A stretch of 64,000 nt of DNA from Paraburkholderia polaris (GCF_012927345.1 NZ_JABBGJ010000048.1:1-64000); one strand, 5' to 3'; positions 9,162 through 19,267 are shown, counted from the stretch's first letter. A program made the numbers and translations. The notes: generated from the letters alone by a model not told the origin.

Positions 9162-10202
9162 CTAAGCTGCGACAGGCTTGCGCGCGGCATCGGGCCGCCA
9201 GCCCAGTTCGGGAGCAATACGCGTGACAAAGTCCTCGAGGATCTGCTGGTAATTCTCAAACGGCAGGTCGTACGGTAATTCGAGGCGCAGTTCGCGGACC
9301 TGAGCGACGACCGGATCATCGAGCAGTTGGCGGACGATCTCGTCGGCGGTACCCACGAGATCCGGCACAAACAGCGTGCGACGCTCTCCATGCGGCGTCA
9401 GCGTACGCGCGTGGCGGCCCTCGGCGAATTCGCGATAGCGCTGGCGCGTCCGGGCGTCGGCGCCGTCGATCGGTACGATCACGCGGCCCAGCGCGATACG
9501 CGGTGCCCGCGATTCGCGCCAGTGCGAACGGAACAGATCGAGCTGACGCAGCTGCGCGTCGCGGTAATCGTCGGTTCCCTCGCCCGTCGTGATGTTGCCG
9601 ATCAGCAGATTAAAACCGGTGCGACCCGCCCATTCGATAGAACGCCGCGAGCCGCCGCCGTACCAGAGCCGATCGGTCAAACCCGGCGCATAGGGCGACA
9701 CGTGCGGCCTTACACGACCTGCCGCCGATTCGACGAACGTGTCTTCGCCGCCGAGCCATTCCTGGCTGAGATTGCGGCGCAAACGCTCGACGCGCGCATG
9801 CGAGAAGTCGATCAGCTCAGGGTTGGCATCAAACAGCCGCTCGCCGAGCAGAATGCCATGCGCGGGAGCGCCTGCGCTCAGCCCGATATTCAGGCGCCCA
9901 TGAGACAGCACGTCGACGGTCGCAAGATCCTCGGCAAGACGAAACGGATTCTCGTAACCCATCTGGATCACCGCAGCGCCGAGTCCGATCCTCGTCGTGC
10001 GCTGACTGGCCGCCGCAAGAAAGGTCGCGGCAGAAGAGACCGCGCGCTCAAGATGACGTTGGCGTACCCACGCACTGTCGTAGCCCAGCGTTTCGCCCAC
10101 GTGGAACAGTTCGAGCGAGCGCTCGAGACCCGCGGCCGGATCTTCGTCCGGATAATTCCCCGGCGTCAGAAACGCAATATGGTCAATGCGCGATGCGCAC
10201 AT
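9162..10202 (-). CDS. LLM-class flavin-dependent monooxygenase
   Basis: A 346-residue TIM-barrel luciferase-like enzyme, presumed to use FMNH2 and O2. Visible family features are the N-terminal strand DHIAFLTPGNY, the GLGAAV and HPFR-like (YENPFRLAEDLATVDVLS) segment, GRLNIGLSAG, and the C-terminal phosphate-binding WYGGGSRRS. It follows the binding-protein gene by 59 bp in the same direction. Three flavin monooxygenases of different subgroups occur in this operon, and no flavin reductase gene lies nearby, so reduced flavin must be supplied elsewhere. It may oxidise a C-S bond or an adjacent carbon of the imported substrate. Confidence 0.87.
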   Translation of the reverse strand: MCASRIDHIAFLTPGNYPDEDPAAGLERSLELFHVGETLGYDSAWVRQRHLERAVSSAATFLAAASQRTTRIGLGAAVIQMGYENPFRLAEDLATVDVLSHGRLNIGLSAGAPAHGILLGERLFDANPELIDFSHARVERLRRNLSQEWLGGEDTFVESAAGRVRPHVSPYAPGLTDRLWYGGGSRRSIEWAGRTGFNLLIGNITTGEGTDDYRDAQLRQLDLFRSHWRESRAPRIALGRVIVPIDGADARTRQRYREFAEGRHARTLTPHGERRTLFVPDLVGTADEIVRQLLDDPVVAQVRELRLELPYDLPFENYQQILEDFVTRIAPELGWRPDAARKPVAA

Positions 10203-10261
10203 GTCGTACCCCTGTCCTAATGTGTGTTGGTGTGTCGATGCCCGTATTCACAGCCTTTTAC

Positions 10262-11197
10262 TTAGGCATCCTTATATCCTGGCGGATTAGTCTCGGACCG
10301 CTGAATGGCCTCGTCTTCGAGTCCCCAGCGGGCCAGTGCCGCCTTGTATTGGCCGCCGGCGATCAGGCCGTTGGTCGCTTCGGTCAACGCCGGCGCCAAC
10401 CCACTGCCCTTGCGCGACGCAACCGCCACGTCGGCCTTGAGCGGCCAGCCGGCATTCACCGTTCCCACCAGGCGAATCTTGCCCTGCGTCGCGGCCGAGT
10501 AGGAAAGCGGAGCATGCGGATTGAAGATCGCGTCCGCGCGACCCGACTGCAGCGCGAGCTCGGCCGAAGACAGGTCATCGAAAAACTGCAATTCGGCGGG
10601 CTTCAGGTGTTGCGCCACGTTTTGCTGATTCCACTCGAGCAGAATGCGCTCCTGGATCGTGCCTGAACCCGTGATGATGCGCAGCCCGGCAATATCCTTT
10701 GGCGCGCGTATCGACTGAATAGAACTGGTGGCCGCCACATAGAAGCCATGCAAGCCGAGCCGATAAGTGGTGAAGTCGAACTTCTGCTTGCGTTGCTCGG
10801 TTACGCCGACGTTGGAGATCACCGCGTCGTACTTCCCGGATGCGAGCCCCAGCGGCCAGTCCGGCCACGCGACTGGCACGAGGACCAATTTCAGGCCGAG
10901 CGCATCGGCCAGCAGTTGCGCGTAGTCCGGATCCGAACCGACAATGGTGCTCGCGTCCGTCGCATAGGTCGCAAGCGGCGCGGCAAACGGTGCGACCGCC
11001 ACCGTCAATGCGCCCGGCGTAACGAAGTGGTAGCCACTCGCCACGCGCTGCGCGGCGGGATTCTTGGGCGCCCTTAACTTCCCTTGCTGCTGCGGGCTGA
11101 AATCGAATGATCGGGTATCGGCTAGTGCCAGTCGATCCCATGCCAGAGAAGCAACAGCTAACCCCGCCAGGTCCACCAGAAATTTTCGTCGAGTCAT
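10262..11197 (-). CDS. Amino-acid-type ABC transporter periplasmic binding protein (copy 1)
   Basis: A 311-residue class II (FliY/TcyJ-like) solute-binding protein. The N terminus MTRRKFLVDLAGLAVASLAWDRLALA looks like a Tat or Sec signal (twin Arg then hydrophobic core). Key blocks are DWPLGLASGKYDAVISNVGVTEQRKQKFDF, family hallmark of cystine or polar amino acid binders, and IAGLRIITGSGT. The start at 11197 is chosen as it begins the signal peptide; the frame extends into the ATPase gene. It lies 40 bp behind the fused ABC transporter and is paralogous to 18269-19216. Confidence 0.88.
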   Translation of the reverse strand: MTRRKFLVDLAGLAVASLAWDRLALADTRSFDFSPQQQGKLRAPKNPAAQRVASGYHFVTPGALTVAVAPFAAPLATYATDASTIVGSDPDYAQLLADALGLKLVLVPVAWPDWPLGLASGKYDAVISNVGVTEQRKQKFDFTTYRLGLHGFYVAATSSIQSIRAPKDIAGLRIITGSGTIQERILLEWNQQNVAQHLKPAELQFFDDLSSAELALQSGRADAIFNPHAPLSYSAATQGKIRLVGTVNAGWPLKADVAVASRKGSGLAPALTEATNGLIAGGQYKAALARWGLEDEAIQRSETNPPGYKDA

Positions 11198-11237
11198 GAT
11201 TGATCTTGAATGGTCGTATCCGCAAGCTCGCGGCCTG

Positions 11238-13058
11238 CTACAGCACCTTGGACAAAAAATCACGGGTGCGCGGATGAGTCGGGTCACGCAGCACGCTCGC
11301 GGGCGGGCCGGATTCCACGATGCGCCCGGCGTCCATGAACACGATCGTGTCGGCAACCTCGCGCGCGAACCCGATCTCGTGCGTGACGATGATCAGCGTC
11401 GTGCCCGAACGCGCAAGCTGGCGGATCACGTCGAGCACCTCGTTGACGAGCTCCGGATCGAGCGCCGAAGTCGGCTCGTCGAACAGCAGGACCTTCGGCT
11501 TCAGCGCAAGCGCACGTGCGATTGCCACGCGCTGCTGCTGGCCTCCGGATAGCTGGCGCGGCCACGCATCAGCCTTGCCGGTGAGTCCCACGCGAGCGAG
11601 CAGCGTGCGCGCTTCCGCTTCTGCCTGAGCGCGCGGCACGCCAGCCGCCAGCGGCGCCTCGATGACGTTGTCGAGCACCGTCAGGTGCGGGAACAGATTG
11701 AAGCTCTGGAACACCATCCCGACATCGGCGCGGCGCCGCTGCAGGACGTCCTTTTCCTTGAGTTCGTACAGCGTGCGCCCTTCCTTGCGATACCCAACCA
11801 GTTCACCGTCGATGTCGATGAAGCCGTCGTCCACGCGTTCGAGGTGGTTGATCGTACGCAGCAACGTCGACTTGCCCGATCCCGACTGGCCGAGGATCAC
11901 GGTGACGCTTCCCGACGGAAAACTCAACGAGACGTTGTCAAGAACCTTCAGCGGCCCGAAGCTCTTCGATACGTTGTGGATACCGACCTTGCCACCGACG
12001 CGCCGCTGCGCCCAGCCTGCTGTGCCCGCTTTGGCATCTGTTTCGGCTGCCACGAGATCTTGCCTCTGCGGCTGGACCGCGCCTTCCCCGCGAGCGGCGC
12101 GTGCGCTACGCCACCGCCCGAATAGCGCGGCGAGCGGCGAACGCTCCACCTGCGCACGCGTCGTGCCACGTGCGTAGTACCGTTCGATGTGCACCTGGAT
12201 CGCCGACAACACGGTCAGGATCACCAGATACCAGATCGTCGCGACCATCAGCAGCGGAATCACCTCGAGGTTGCGGTGATAGATGATCTGCACCGTGTAG
12301 AAGAGGTCCGGCATCGCGAGGATATAGACGACCGATGTGCCTTTCGCGAGACCGATCACGTCGTTAAACGCAGACGGCACGATGGCGCGCATCGCCTGCG
12401 GCAGCACGATGCGCCGCACCTGGCGTGCGCCCGGCAAGCCGAGCGCCGCGGCCGCTTCCCGCTGGCCGTGATCGACTGACAGAATCCCGCCGCGGATCGC
12501 CTCGGCGGCGAATGCGGCGTGGTTGAGCGTGAGACCCAGCACAGCGGCGAAGAACGGACTAATCAGCTCAGTGGTCGATTGATTCAGTAATGCGATGTGT
12601 GTGAACGGCACGCCGATCCAGATCGTGTCGTACAGATAGCCGAGGTTGTTCAGCAGGAGCAGCAGCACGATCGGCGGAATCGAGCGGAAGAGCCAGATAA
12701 AGGCCCATGCACAGCCGGCCAGCAGCGGCGAACGCGAGACGCGCGCCAGGGCGAGCGGCGTGGCAAGTGCGAAGCCGAACAGCGCACTGAGCGCCGTGAG
12801 CACGAGCGTACGCAGGAGGCCCTCGAGTACCGGCCCGGCGAAGAACCACTGTGCGAAGACGCCCCAGCCCCAGCGCGGATTACCCAGTACCGAGTTCAGC
12901 ACGATCGCGATCAGCAGGATCGCCAGCACGGTTCCGGCCGTGCGCGCATGATGTTTCGCCGGCACGACCCTGTAGTGTGCGTAGTCCTGCCCTGCTGCGC
13001 CGTCGATCACGGGCCCCCCGTGGGCGGTCCGGCCAAGCTGATGAGTGGTGTCGCTCAT
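11238..13058 (-). CDS. Fused amino-acid ABC transporter permease and ATPase
   Basis: A 606-residue single polypeptide. The N-terminal half is a His/Glu/Gln-type permease (several membrane helices and the EAA loop AEAIRGGILSVDHGQREAA, about 185-204). The C-terminal half is the ATPase: Walker A GQSGSGKST (about 390-398), Q-loop MVFQSFNLFP, signature LSGGQQQ (about 504-510), Walker B LLFDEP (525-530) and the H-loop VTHEIGF. Permease and ATPase are usually separate genes, so the fusion is notable though seen in other Burkholderiaceae. The start at 13058 has AGGAGGG 7 bases upstream. It would import the N-acylated or thioether amino acid captured by the adjacent binding protein. Confidence 0.93.
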   Translation of the reverse strand: MSDTTHQLGRTAHGGPVIDGAAGQDYAHYRVVPAKHHARTAGTVLAILLIAIVLNSVLGNPRWGWGVFAQWFFAGPVLEGLLRTLVLTALSALFGFALATPLALARVSRSPLLAGCAWAFIWLFRSIPPIVLLLLLNNLGYLYDTIWIGVPFTHIALLNQSTTELISPFFAAVLGLTLNHAAFAAEAIRGGILSVDHGQREAAAALGLPGARQVRRIVLPQAMRAIVPSAFNDVIGLAKGTSVVYILAMPDLFYTVQIIYHRNLEVIPLLMVATIWYLVILTVLSAIQVHIERYYARGTTRAQVERSPLAALFGRWRSARAARGEGAVQPQRQDLVAAETDAKAGTAGWAQRRVGGKVGIHNVSKSFGPLKVLDNVSLSFPSGSVTVILGQSGSGKSTLLRTINHLERVDDGFIDIDGELVGYRKEGRTLYELKEKDVLQRRRADVGMVFQSFNLFPHLTVLDNVIEAPLAAGVPRAQAEAEARTLLARVGLTGKADAWPRQLSGGQQQRVAIARALALKPKVLLFDEPTSALDPELVNEVLDVIRQLARSGTTLIIVTHEIGFAREVADTIVFMDAGRIVESGPPASVLRDPTHPRTRDFLSKVL

Positions 13059-13113
13059 GATGCTGCCCTCCTGCGTTGCAAGCCGTACGGCGAGCCGTTC
13101 GTCAAGCCGTTCG

Positions 13114-14436
13114 TCATGCCGTTTCGGCGGTTGCATAGCGGCTCGCGCGGCGCGGCAAGCCGAGGTGATCGCGCAGCGTGATCCCGGGTAACGTGCGGCT
13201 ATAGCGGCCGCGGGCCTCCAGCGCCGGAATCACGTATCGGACGAAATCGTCGAAGCCCTCGGCCTGCACCGGGAAGCCGAGAATGAAGCCGTCAGCTGCG
13301 CCAGCGTCGAACCAGCGGATCAGTTCGTCCGCGATTTGCTCGCCGGTGCCGATGAACTGCGGTTTCGGTGTCGCCACCTCTAGCGCGACCTGGCGCAAAG
13401 TCGAGCCCGTGTGCTTCGCGTCGGCCTTGATGCGCTCGGTCGTCGAACGGAAGCTGTTAGCGCCGAGATCGCCCAACTCCGGGAACGGCTCGTCGAGCGG
13501 GTATTGCGTAAAGTCGTGATGCTCGAAGAAGCGCCCCAGATACGCGAGCGCCTCGTCGATCGTCAGCAGGTCGCGGATCGCACGATACTTTGCCTCGGCT
13601 TCGGCCGCGGTCGCGCCGACGACCGGACCAATGCCCGGAAAGATCTTCACGTCCGTTGCCGCGCGCCCGTGCTCGACCGCACTCTTGCGCACGCTCTCCG
13701 TGAAGTCTCGCGTCTCTTCGAGAGACGGCGAATGCGTGAACACCGCGTCCGCATACTTACCGGCGAGCGCGATCCCGGAATCCGACGCGCCGGCCTGAAA
13801 GATCACCGGTTGGCCCTGCGGCGAACGCTGGATATTGAGCGGCCCGGCAACCTGGAAGAACCGGCCCTTGTGGTCGAGCGTATGCAGTTTGTCGCGGTCG
13901 AAAAAGCGCCCGCTTTCGCGCTCCCGTACGAACGCTCCGTCGTCCCAGCTGTCCCACAGTCCCTGCACGACCTCCAGGTATTCGTCGGCGATCTCATAGC
14001 GTAGTTCGTGATCGGGATGCTCGCCGCCGTAGTTCTTTGCGGATCCTTCGAGCGGCGACGTGACGACGTTCCATCCCGCACGCCCGCCGCTAATCAGGTC
14101 GAGCGACGCGAACTGCCGCGCTACCGTAAACGGATGGCTGTATGACGTCGAGAGCGTGCCCGCCAGGCCGATCTTCGAGGTTGCAGTGGCGAGCGCCGAG
14201 AGGATCGAGATCGGCTCGAAGCGATTCAGGAAGTGGGGAATCGACTTCTCGTTGATATAGAGGCCATCGGCCACGAACGCGAACGCGATGCCATTGGCCT
14301 CCGCCTTCTGTGCGATGCCGGTGACGAAATCCAGGTTGACACTGGCATCCGCCGGTCCGGCTGGATGCTTCCATGAATTCATGTGGCCGCCCGCGCCGTG
14401 CAGCATGATGCCGAAAGTGAGGTTTCGCTGGGTCAT
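13114..14436 (-). CDS. NtaA/SnaA/DszA-family FMNH2-dependent monooxygenase
   Basis: A 440-residue flavin monooxygenase of the two-component group (nitrilotriacetate, dibenzothiophene-sulfone and related). Hallmarks are MNSWKHP near the start, the segment DLISGGRAGWNVVTS, SGRFFDRDKLHTLDHKG and QPVIFQAGASDSG. B. subtilis YtnJ and YxeK belong to this family and act in S-modified cysteine breakdown, which guides the functional inference here. It needs FMNH2 from a separate reductase, none of which is encoded nearby. It lies 55 bp upstream of the ABC gene and 33 bp after the next monooxygenase, so co-transcription is likely. Confidence 0.92.
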   Translation of the reverse strand: MTQRNLTFGIMLHGAGGHMNSWKHPAGPADASVNLDFVTGIAQKAEANGIAFAFVADGLYINEKSIPHFLNRFEPISILSALATATSKIGLAGTLSTSYSHPFTVARQFASLDLISGGRAGWNVVTSPLEGSAKNYGGEHPDHELRYEIADEYLEVVQGLWDSWDDGAFVRERESGRFFDRDKLHTLDHKGRFFQVAGPLNIQRSPQGQPVIFQAGASDSGIALAGKYADAVFTHSPSLEETRDFTESVRKSAVEHGRAATDVKIFPGIGPVVGATAAEAEAKYRAIRDLLTIDEALAYLGRFFEHHDFTQYPLDEPFPELGDLGANSFRSTTERIKADAKHTGSTLRQVALEVATPKPQFIGTGEQIADELIRWFDAGAADGFILGFPVQAEGFDDFVRYVIPALEARGRYSRTLPGITLRDHLGLPRRASRYATAETA

Positions 14437-14469
14437 GTCGTGGTCCGTAATGTGGGAATGAGAAGCGCG

Positions 14470-15471
14470 TCAAACGCGCGCGGCGTGTTCAGCGGTGGCC
14501 AGCGCTTCGATCGAAGCAAGGCGCAGCGCGTAGTCAGCGACCGGGGTGTCAAGCACGAATTCCTCGATGCCGAAGCGTTCGTGCAATGCGTCGAGTTCCT
14601 GGCGTACATCGTCGGCCGTGCCGGTGAGGAGATGCGGATGCAGCTCGTCGATCTTGTAGTCAGTCACGCCGGTTTGCCGCGCGAACTCCGCTGCCGCCTC
14701 GGGACTGGGGAGATTCACACTCTGCCCGGTAGCAAGCTGCAGTTTGAAAATTCGCAGTGCCGGGACCTGACGCGCAGCCTCGGCCTTCGACTCCGCTGCA
14801 AACGCGTAGAGCGCGAGCAAGGGCGTGCGTCCCGTTGCATTGCGATAAACGTCAATCGAACGTTCGAGGTTGGCCTCGTCACGATTGAAATGGCCGGCAT
14901 AGCAGAATTGCCAGCCATGCTGCGCGGCGAGCGCGGCGCTCTCAGGGCTCGCACCGAGCAAGACGCCCTCTGGCGCCTCCGGCGGCGTGGGCAGCGCAAT
15001 CGCCCCTGCCAGCGGGTGGTCTTCGGCGACACCCGATTTCAGGAACGCGTCAAGTTCCGCAAGCTGATGCGCGAAATCAGGCTTCTTTGTCTTGTCGTGA
15101 AACCATTGCAGCGCGCGCGTCGTCAACGGCAAGCCGCCCGGCGCTTTGCCGACGCCGAGATCGACGCGGCCAGGCGCCAGGGACGCCAGCACCCGGAACG
15201 ATTCCGCAACCTTGAAAGGGCTGTAATGCTGCAGCATCACACCGCCGGAACCGACCCGAATGCGCGAGGTGTGCGCGAGCAGATGGGACACGACAATCTC
15301 GGGTGCGGAGCTTGCCAGCCCAGGTGCTCCATGATGCTCGGCGATCCAGTAGCGCTTGTAACCCAACGCCTCTGCGCGCTGAGCAAGCTGAACCGTAAAG
15401 CGCAGTGCATCGTAGGCACTCGTTCCGTCGGCGATCGGACTCTTGTCGAGAATCGAAAGTGAATAGGACAT
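14470..15471 (-). CDS. LLM-class flavin oxidoreductase (YtmO/MsnO8-like)
   Basis: A 333-residue luciferase-like enzyme beginning SLSILDKSPI, which with RYWIAEHHG, SGGVMLQHYSP and LGVGKAPGG is typical of the MsnO8/YtmO subgroup. The start at 15471 is fixed by AGGAGGA 7 bases upstream. In the Bacillus ytm operon YtmO accompanies the SnaA-like YtnJ and a cystine-type ABC transporter, the same partners seen here. The reaction is not established for this subgroup member. Confidence 0.9.
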   Translation of the reverse strand: MSYSLSILDKSPIADGTSAYDALRFTVQLAQRAEALGYKRYWIAEHHGAPGLASSAPEIVVSHLLAHTSRIRVGSGGVMLQHYSPFKVAESFRVLASLAPGRVDLGVGKAPGGLPLTTRALQWFHDKTKKPDFAHQLAELDAFLKSGVAEDHPLAGAIALPTPPEAPEGVLLGASPESAALAAQHGWQFCYAGHFNRDEANLERSIDVYRNATGRTPLLALYAFAAESKAEAARQVPALRIFKLQLATGQSVNLPSPEAAAEFARQTGVTDYKIDELHPHLLTGTADDVRQELDALHERFGIEEFVLDTPVADYALRLASIEALATAEHAARV

Positions 15472-15609
15472 ATCGGAGTCCTCCTCATGTACCCGCAGGA
15501 CCATGGGGAAAAAGTTTTAAGGAAATCCCTGAAAGACGCCACTTACCCATTATCGCTATCGAGCCTGGCTAGCGTTCCAGCGAATTTTTCTATGCATAGC
15601 AGGAAAACT

Positions 15610-18132
15610 TCAAAACACGTAACGGGCACGCGCGTAGTAGAAGCCGCCGTTCACGCCGGTCGTCGAAGCAAATGCGTCGTACTGGCTCCCTTCGAGCTGG
15701 GCGACATAAGGCAGCTTGCTCGGATACACGTCGAACAGATTGTTCGCGCCCACGGCGATCTGGAATTTCTTCGTCACGTTGTAACGGACCTCGACGTCTG
15801 TGATGTATCTCGCTGCATTCTGGAATTGCAGGAATTGTGTCGTCGAAAACGCATTGGGCCCGACGATGTAGGTTTCCTGACTCGTCGTGGAGCCGTAGCG
15901 TGTCTCGTGCAGGCTCACACCCCACTTGTCGAGATGCCACGTGCCGCCGATGATGATCTTGTTCTTCGGCGTCGACGTGGAGAGCCAGGCGATCTGTTGC
16001 GCATTCAGTTCCGGCACACCGTTGGCGCCGGTCGCCACATGCGTGACCGAGGTGGTGTTGATATTCACGCCCAGATCCCAGTCCACCTGGCCATACGCGC
16101 CAAAGCCGGTGTGGTAGGTACCGGTCAGGTCGATCCCGCGGGTCCGCGTGCTCGCCCCGTTGGTGAAGTAGCTCGCGGAGACTGCCGACGCCGGGACCGA
16201 GCTGGGCACCGACAGCCCCGCTGCCTCCATTGCGGCGATCGCGGCCTCACCCGATGCCGTCCCGCCTTCGACGATCCGGTTACGGATGTCGATCTGATAG
16301 GCATCGAGCGTCAGGTGCAGATCTCGCACCGGGGTCAGCACGAAGCCGAGGTTGTAGTTAGTCGACTTCTCCGACTGCAGCGGCTGCGCGCCGATCAACC
16401 TGGCCGCCGCCGAGTTGGCCGCGAGAAGGCCGAACACGGATGCGGGCGATTCGCTAATGTTGCTGTAGTACTCCTCGGCCAGCGACGGCGCGCGGAATCC
16501 GGTACTGACGCTGCCGCGCACGGCGAAAACAGGCGTGAAATCGTAGCGCGTCGAGAACTTCCCGTTCGCCGTACTGCCGACATCGCTGTAATGCTCGAAG
16601 CGTCCCGCCAGATCAACCGTCCATTTCGGTGTCAGATGCGTCAATAGGTCGACATACGTTCCGAGCACGTTGCGCGAGTTGTCGCTCGCGCTGACGGGTG
16701 CAAGGCCCGGCAAGGCCTGCGAGCCGCCATCGATATAGGACGCATAATCGCCCGCCCCCACCGAATAGGTCTCGCGGCGCTGCTCGACACCCCACGAGAC
16801 GTTCACCGGCGCCGCAAGCAGCGGCAGCTGGAATGCCCGCGAGAAATCAAGGTTGTTCGTCAGTTGCGTGTTACTGACCGTCCCCAGATGGAAACTGGAC
16901 GGCGTATAACCTTGCGCCGCGTACAGCCCCGTGTTGGCCGAATTCTCCATCCCGATGACGTCATGGTCACCGCCGTAGGTCGAGCTCAGATCCCACGACC
17001 ATCCGAACAGGTTCTGGCCTTTGATACCAGTCGTGACTGAAAAGTCGTTCTCATTGACCGTCTCTCTCGGCACGAACCCGTCTGGATAGACGGCTGGAAG
17101 CACTGAAGGCGGACGATAGTTCTGGTAGGACTGCGCGTCGCGATGCCCGTACGTGCCGAAGCCATACAGCTCGACATCGTCGCCGATGTAGTAGCCGGCG
17201 TTGTAGCCCACCAACTCGCGGGTGCTGGCCGGATCACCCTCGATCGGGTTGTAGTATCCGTGCCCCGGCTGGAAGGTGCCGAAATAATCGTCAGGCCCGG
17301 TACGGACCGTATGGTTCTGGCGGTCGTATTCCGCGCTCAGATCCAGAAATCCCTTGCCGCCCAGGTCCAGACCGATACTGGCCGATTCGCTATTCTTGAA
17401 GCCATCGCCGGCATAGGTCTGACCGTTCGTCGTCTGAAGATCACCCCCGTGCGAATTCTTCTTCAGGATGATATTGATAACGCCCGCGATGGCGTCCGAG
17501 CCGTACTGAGCCGCGGCCCCGTCACGCAGGACCTCGATGTGATCGATGAGCCCAACTGGGATCATGTCGATGTCCACACCGGTTGAACCCTGATTCAAAC
17601 CGCCGTCGAGCGCGATGTTCGCCGTGGTATGACGACGCTTGCCGTTCACGAGCACGAGTACGTGGTCCGGACTCAGGCCGTGCAAGGTCAACGCGTCGGT
17701 CAGCACGGCGGCATCACCGGCATAGGTCTCGTGCGCAATCGAAGGCGACAGCTGGACGAGTGCATCGCGCAGGTTGGTCCGCCCGGTCGCCTGCAACTGG
17801 GCACCGCTGATCACATCCACTGGGGTCAGGCTCTTGCTCGCCTTCGTATCGGTGCGTGTGCCCGTCACGACCACCGTATCCTGCTGCACCGTATCCGCGG
17901 CGCCAGGCTGCTTCGCGCTCGACTGAACGCTCGCGGCCGGTGAGGTTTGGGTTTGCGCGGGCTCAGCGGCGGGCGAGGCAACCGAGGCATCGCTCGCGCC
18001 CGTCGGCGCAGCCGCGCTCTGCGCCCATGCGGCGCTGTTGCACGTGATTGCCAGCACAGCAACCGACAGCACTTTCCTCCGTGCCCCCATGATCGGCTGA
18101 CCGGCCCGATTCTTCCTGCTTTTACCACGCAT
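15610..18132 (-). CDS. TonB-dependent outer-membrane receptor (second of two)
   Basis: An 840-residue receptor (826 if translated from the internal ATG at 18090, which starts directly at the signal peptide MGARRKVLSVAVLAI...AWA). A low-complexity Ala/Pro/Gln linker follows, then TonB-box-like DTVVVTGTR, a plug domain (LSPDHVLVLVNGKRRH, YGSDAIAGVINIIL) and a barrel ending in F. It is closely related along its length to the receptor at 3846-6245, so the two come from a duplication. It lies between a binding-protein gene and the YtmO-like gene, directly linking outer-membrane uptake to ABC import and oxidation. Confidence 0.92.
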   Translation of the reverse strand: MRGKSRKNRAGQPIMGARRKVLSVAVLAITCNSAAWAQSAAAPTGASDASVASPAAEPAQTQTSPAASVQSSAKQPGAADTVQQDTVVVTGTRTDTKASKSLTPVDVISGAQLQATGRTNLRDALVQLSPSIAHETYAGDAAVLTDALTLHGLSPDHVLVLVNGKRRHTTANIALDGGLNQGSTGVDIDMIPVGLIDHIEVLRDGAAAQYGSDAIAGVINIILKKNSHGGDLQTTNGQTYAGDGFKNSESASIGLDLGGKGFLDLSAEYDRQNHTVRTGPDDYFGTFQPGHGYYNPIEGDPASTRELVGYNAGYYIGDDVELYGFGTYGHRDAQSYQNYRPPSVLPAVYPDGFVPRETVNENDFSVTTGIKGQNLFGWSWDLSSTYGGDHDVIGMENSANTGLYAAQGYTPSSFHLGTVSNTQLTNNLDFSRAFQLPLLAAPVNVSWGVEQRRETYSVGAGDYASYIDGGSQALPGLAPVSASDNSRNVLGTYVDLLTHLTPKWTVDLAGRFEHYSDVGSTANGKFSTRYDFTPVFAVRGSVSTGFRAPSLAEEYYSNISESPASVFGLLAANSAAARLIGAQPLQSEKSTNYNLGFVLTPVRDLHLTLDAYQIDIRNRIVEGGTASGEAAIAAMEAAGLSVPSSVPASAVSASYFTNGASTRTRGIDLTGTYHTGFGAYGQVDWDLGVNINTTSVTHVATGANGVPELNAQQIAWLSTSTPKNKIIIGGTWHLDKWGVSLHETRYGSTTSQETYIVGPNAFSTTQFLQFQNAARYITDVEVRYNVTKKFQIAVGANNLFDVYPSKLPYVAQLEGSQYDAFASTTGVNGGFYYARARYVF

Positions 18133-18268
18133 CGACTGCCCCGTTGGTTATAAGTGGATACACCGATCCCGCGCATTGGCTGATATCAGCCATGCGTCGC
18201 GAACTTCTATTAGTGATGCTTATGAAATAGGCTGGACCATCAGAGGCAGCGATCGCCGCCTCGACTAG

Positions 18269-19216
18269 TTAGCTTTTGGGTAGCCCCGGAGGATTCGTCT
18301 GGGCCTTGTCGACCGCTTCGGAACCCAGACTCCAGCGGTCGAGTACCTGGGTGTATTTCCCGCTGCGAATCAGGTCGTTCAGCAGCAGCGTGACGGGCGC
18401 AGCGAGTCCACTCCCCTTGCGAGTCGTGACCGCGACGTCGGCATTGATTGGCCACCCCCCACTGATGGTGCCGACCGAGCGTATTCCCCCTCGTTGCGCA
18501 GCCGCGTAGGCAAGCCCCGAGTTGACGCTCAGGATCGCGTCCGCGCGCCCCGATCGCAGTGCCAAATCCCTCACGGCGAGATCGTCGTAGTACTGAATCT
18601 GCACCGGCTTCAGTCCATGCGCGACGTTTTCCTTGTCCCACGCGAGCAGGATCTTTTCCTGGTTCGTTCCCGAATCGGTAATGACACGGAGTCCGGCGAC
18701 GTCCTTCGGCTCCTTGATTGTCTTGATCGGGCTTGAATCGGCCACGTAAAATCCGAGCACATCACGCCGATAGGTCGAGAAGTCGAATTTCTGCTTGCGC
18801 TCCTCGGTCACGGTCACGTTCGACACCACCGCGTCGACCTTGCCCGATTGCAAGGCGAGCGGCCAGTCTTCCCAGGCGAGCACCACGATTTTCAGCTTGC
18901 GCCCGAGGCCGTCCGCGACCAGTTGCGCGAGGTCCGGATCGAAACCGACAACGGTCTTCGCATCGGTCGCGTACGAACCGAGCGGCAGCCACGCCACCGT
19001 CATGCCGATGACCAGTTCGCCCTTAGAGGCGAACGGAAACGCCGCGGGTACGGCCTGGATCGCGGCGGCGTCAGGGGTTGTCCGTATGCGATCGTGCTGA
19101 TCCGGACTCACATTGAACGTGGTGGGGGTTGCGGCCAGTGCAGTGCCCGCTACGCCGATCGCCAAAGCGACAAACGTTCCGGCCATCGCCGACAGAATAT
19201 TCCGGCTGTGCTTCAT
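18269..19216 (-). CDS. Amino-acid-type periplasmic binding protein (copy 2)
   Basis: A 315-residue FliY/TcyJ-like binding protein with Sec signal MKHSRNILSAMAGTFVALAIGVAGTALAA. It shares DWPLALQSGKVDAVVSNVTVTEERKQKFDF with the protein at 10262 (same order of blocks), marking a within-locus duplication. The start at 19216 is taken as the signal-peptide start; the frame extends to 19264. No permease is adjacent, so it probably shares the fused transporter at 11238-13058, possibly with a different ligand range. Confidence 0.88.
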   Translation of the reverse strand: MKHSRNILSAMAGTFVALAIGVAGTALAATPTTFNVSPDQHDRIRTTPDAAAIQAVPAAFPFASKGELVIGMTVAWLPLGSYATDAKTVVGFDPDLAQLVADGLGRKLKIVVLAWEDWPLALQSGKVDAVVSNVTVTEERKQKFDFSTYRRDVLGFYVADSSPIKTIKEPKDVAGLRVITDSGTNQEKILLAWDKENVAHGLKPVQIQYYDDLAVRDLALRSGRADAILSVNSGLAYAAAQRGGIRSVGTISGGWPINADVAVTTRKGSGLAAPVTLLLNDLIRSGKYTQVLDRWSLGSEAVDKAQTNPPGLPKS

Positions 19217-19267
19217 GAATTGATATGCCCTGTTGAAGTGGACGACTAGACCGATGCGTTGCACGCA

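Noticed and set aside
13283..14004. Plus-strand frames across the SnaA-like gene
   Set aside because: Shadows of a well-conserved minus-strand coding region.
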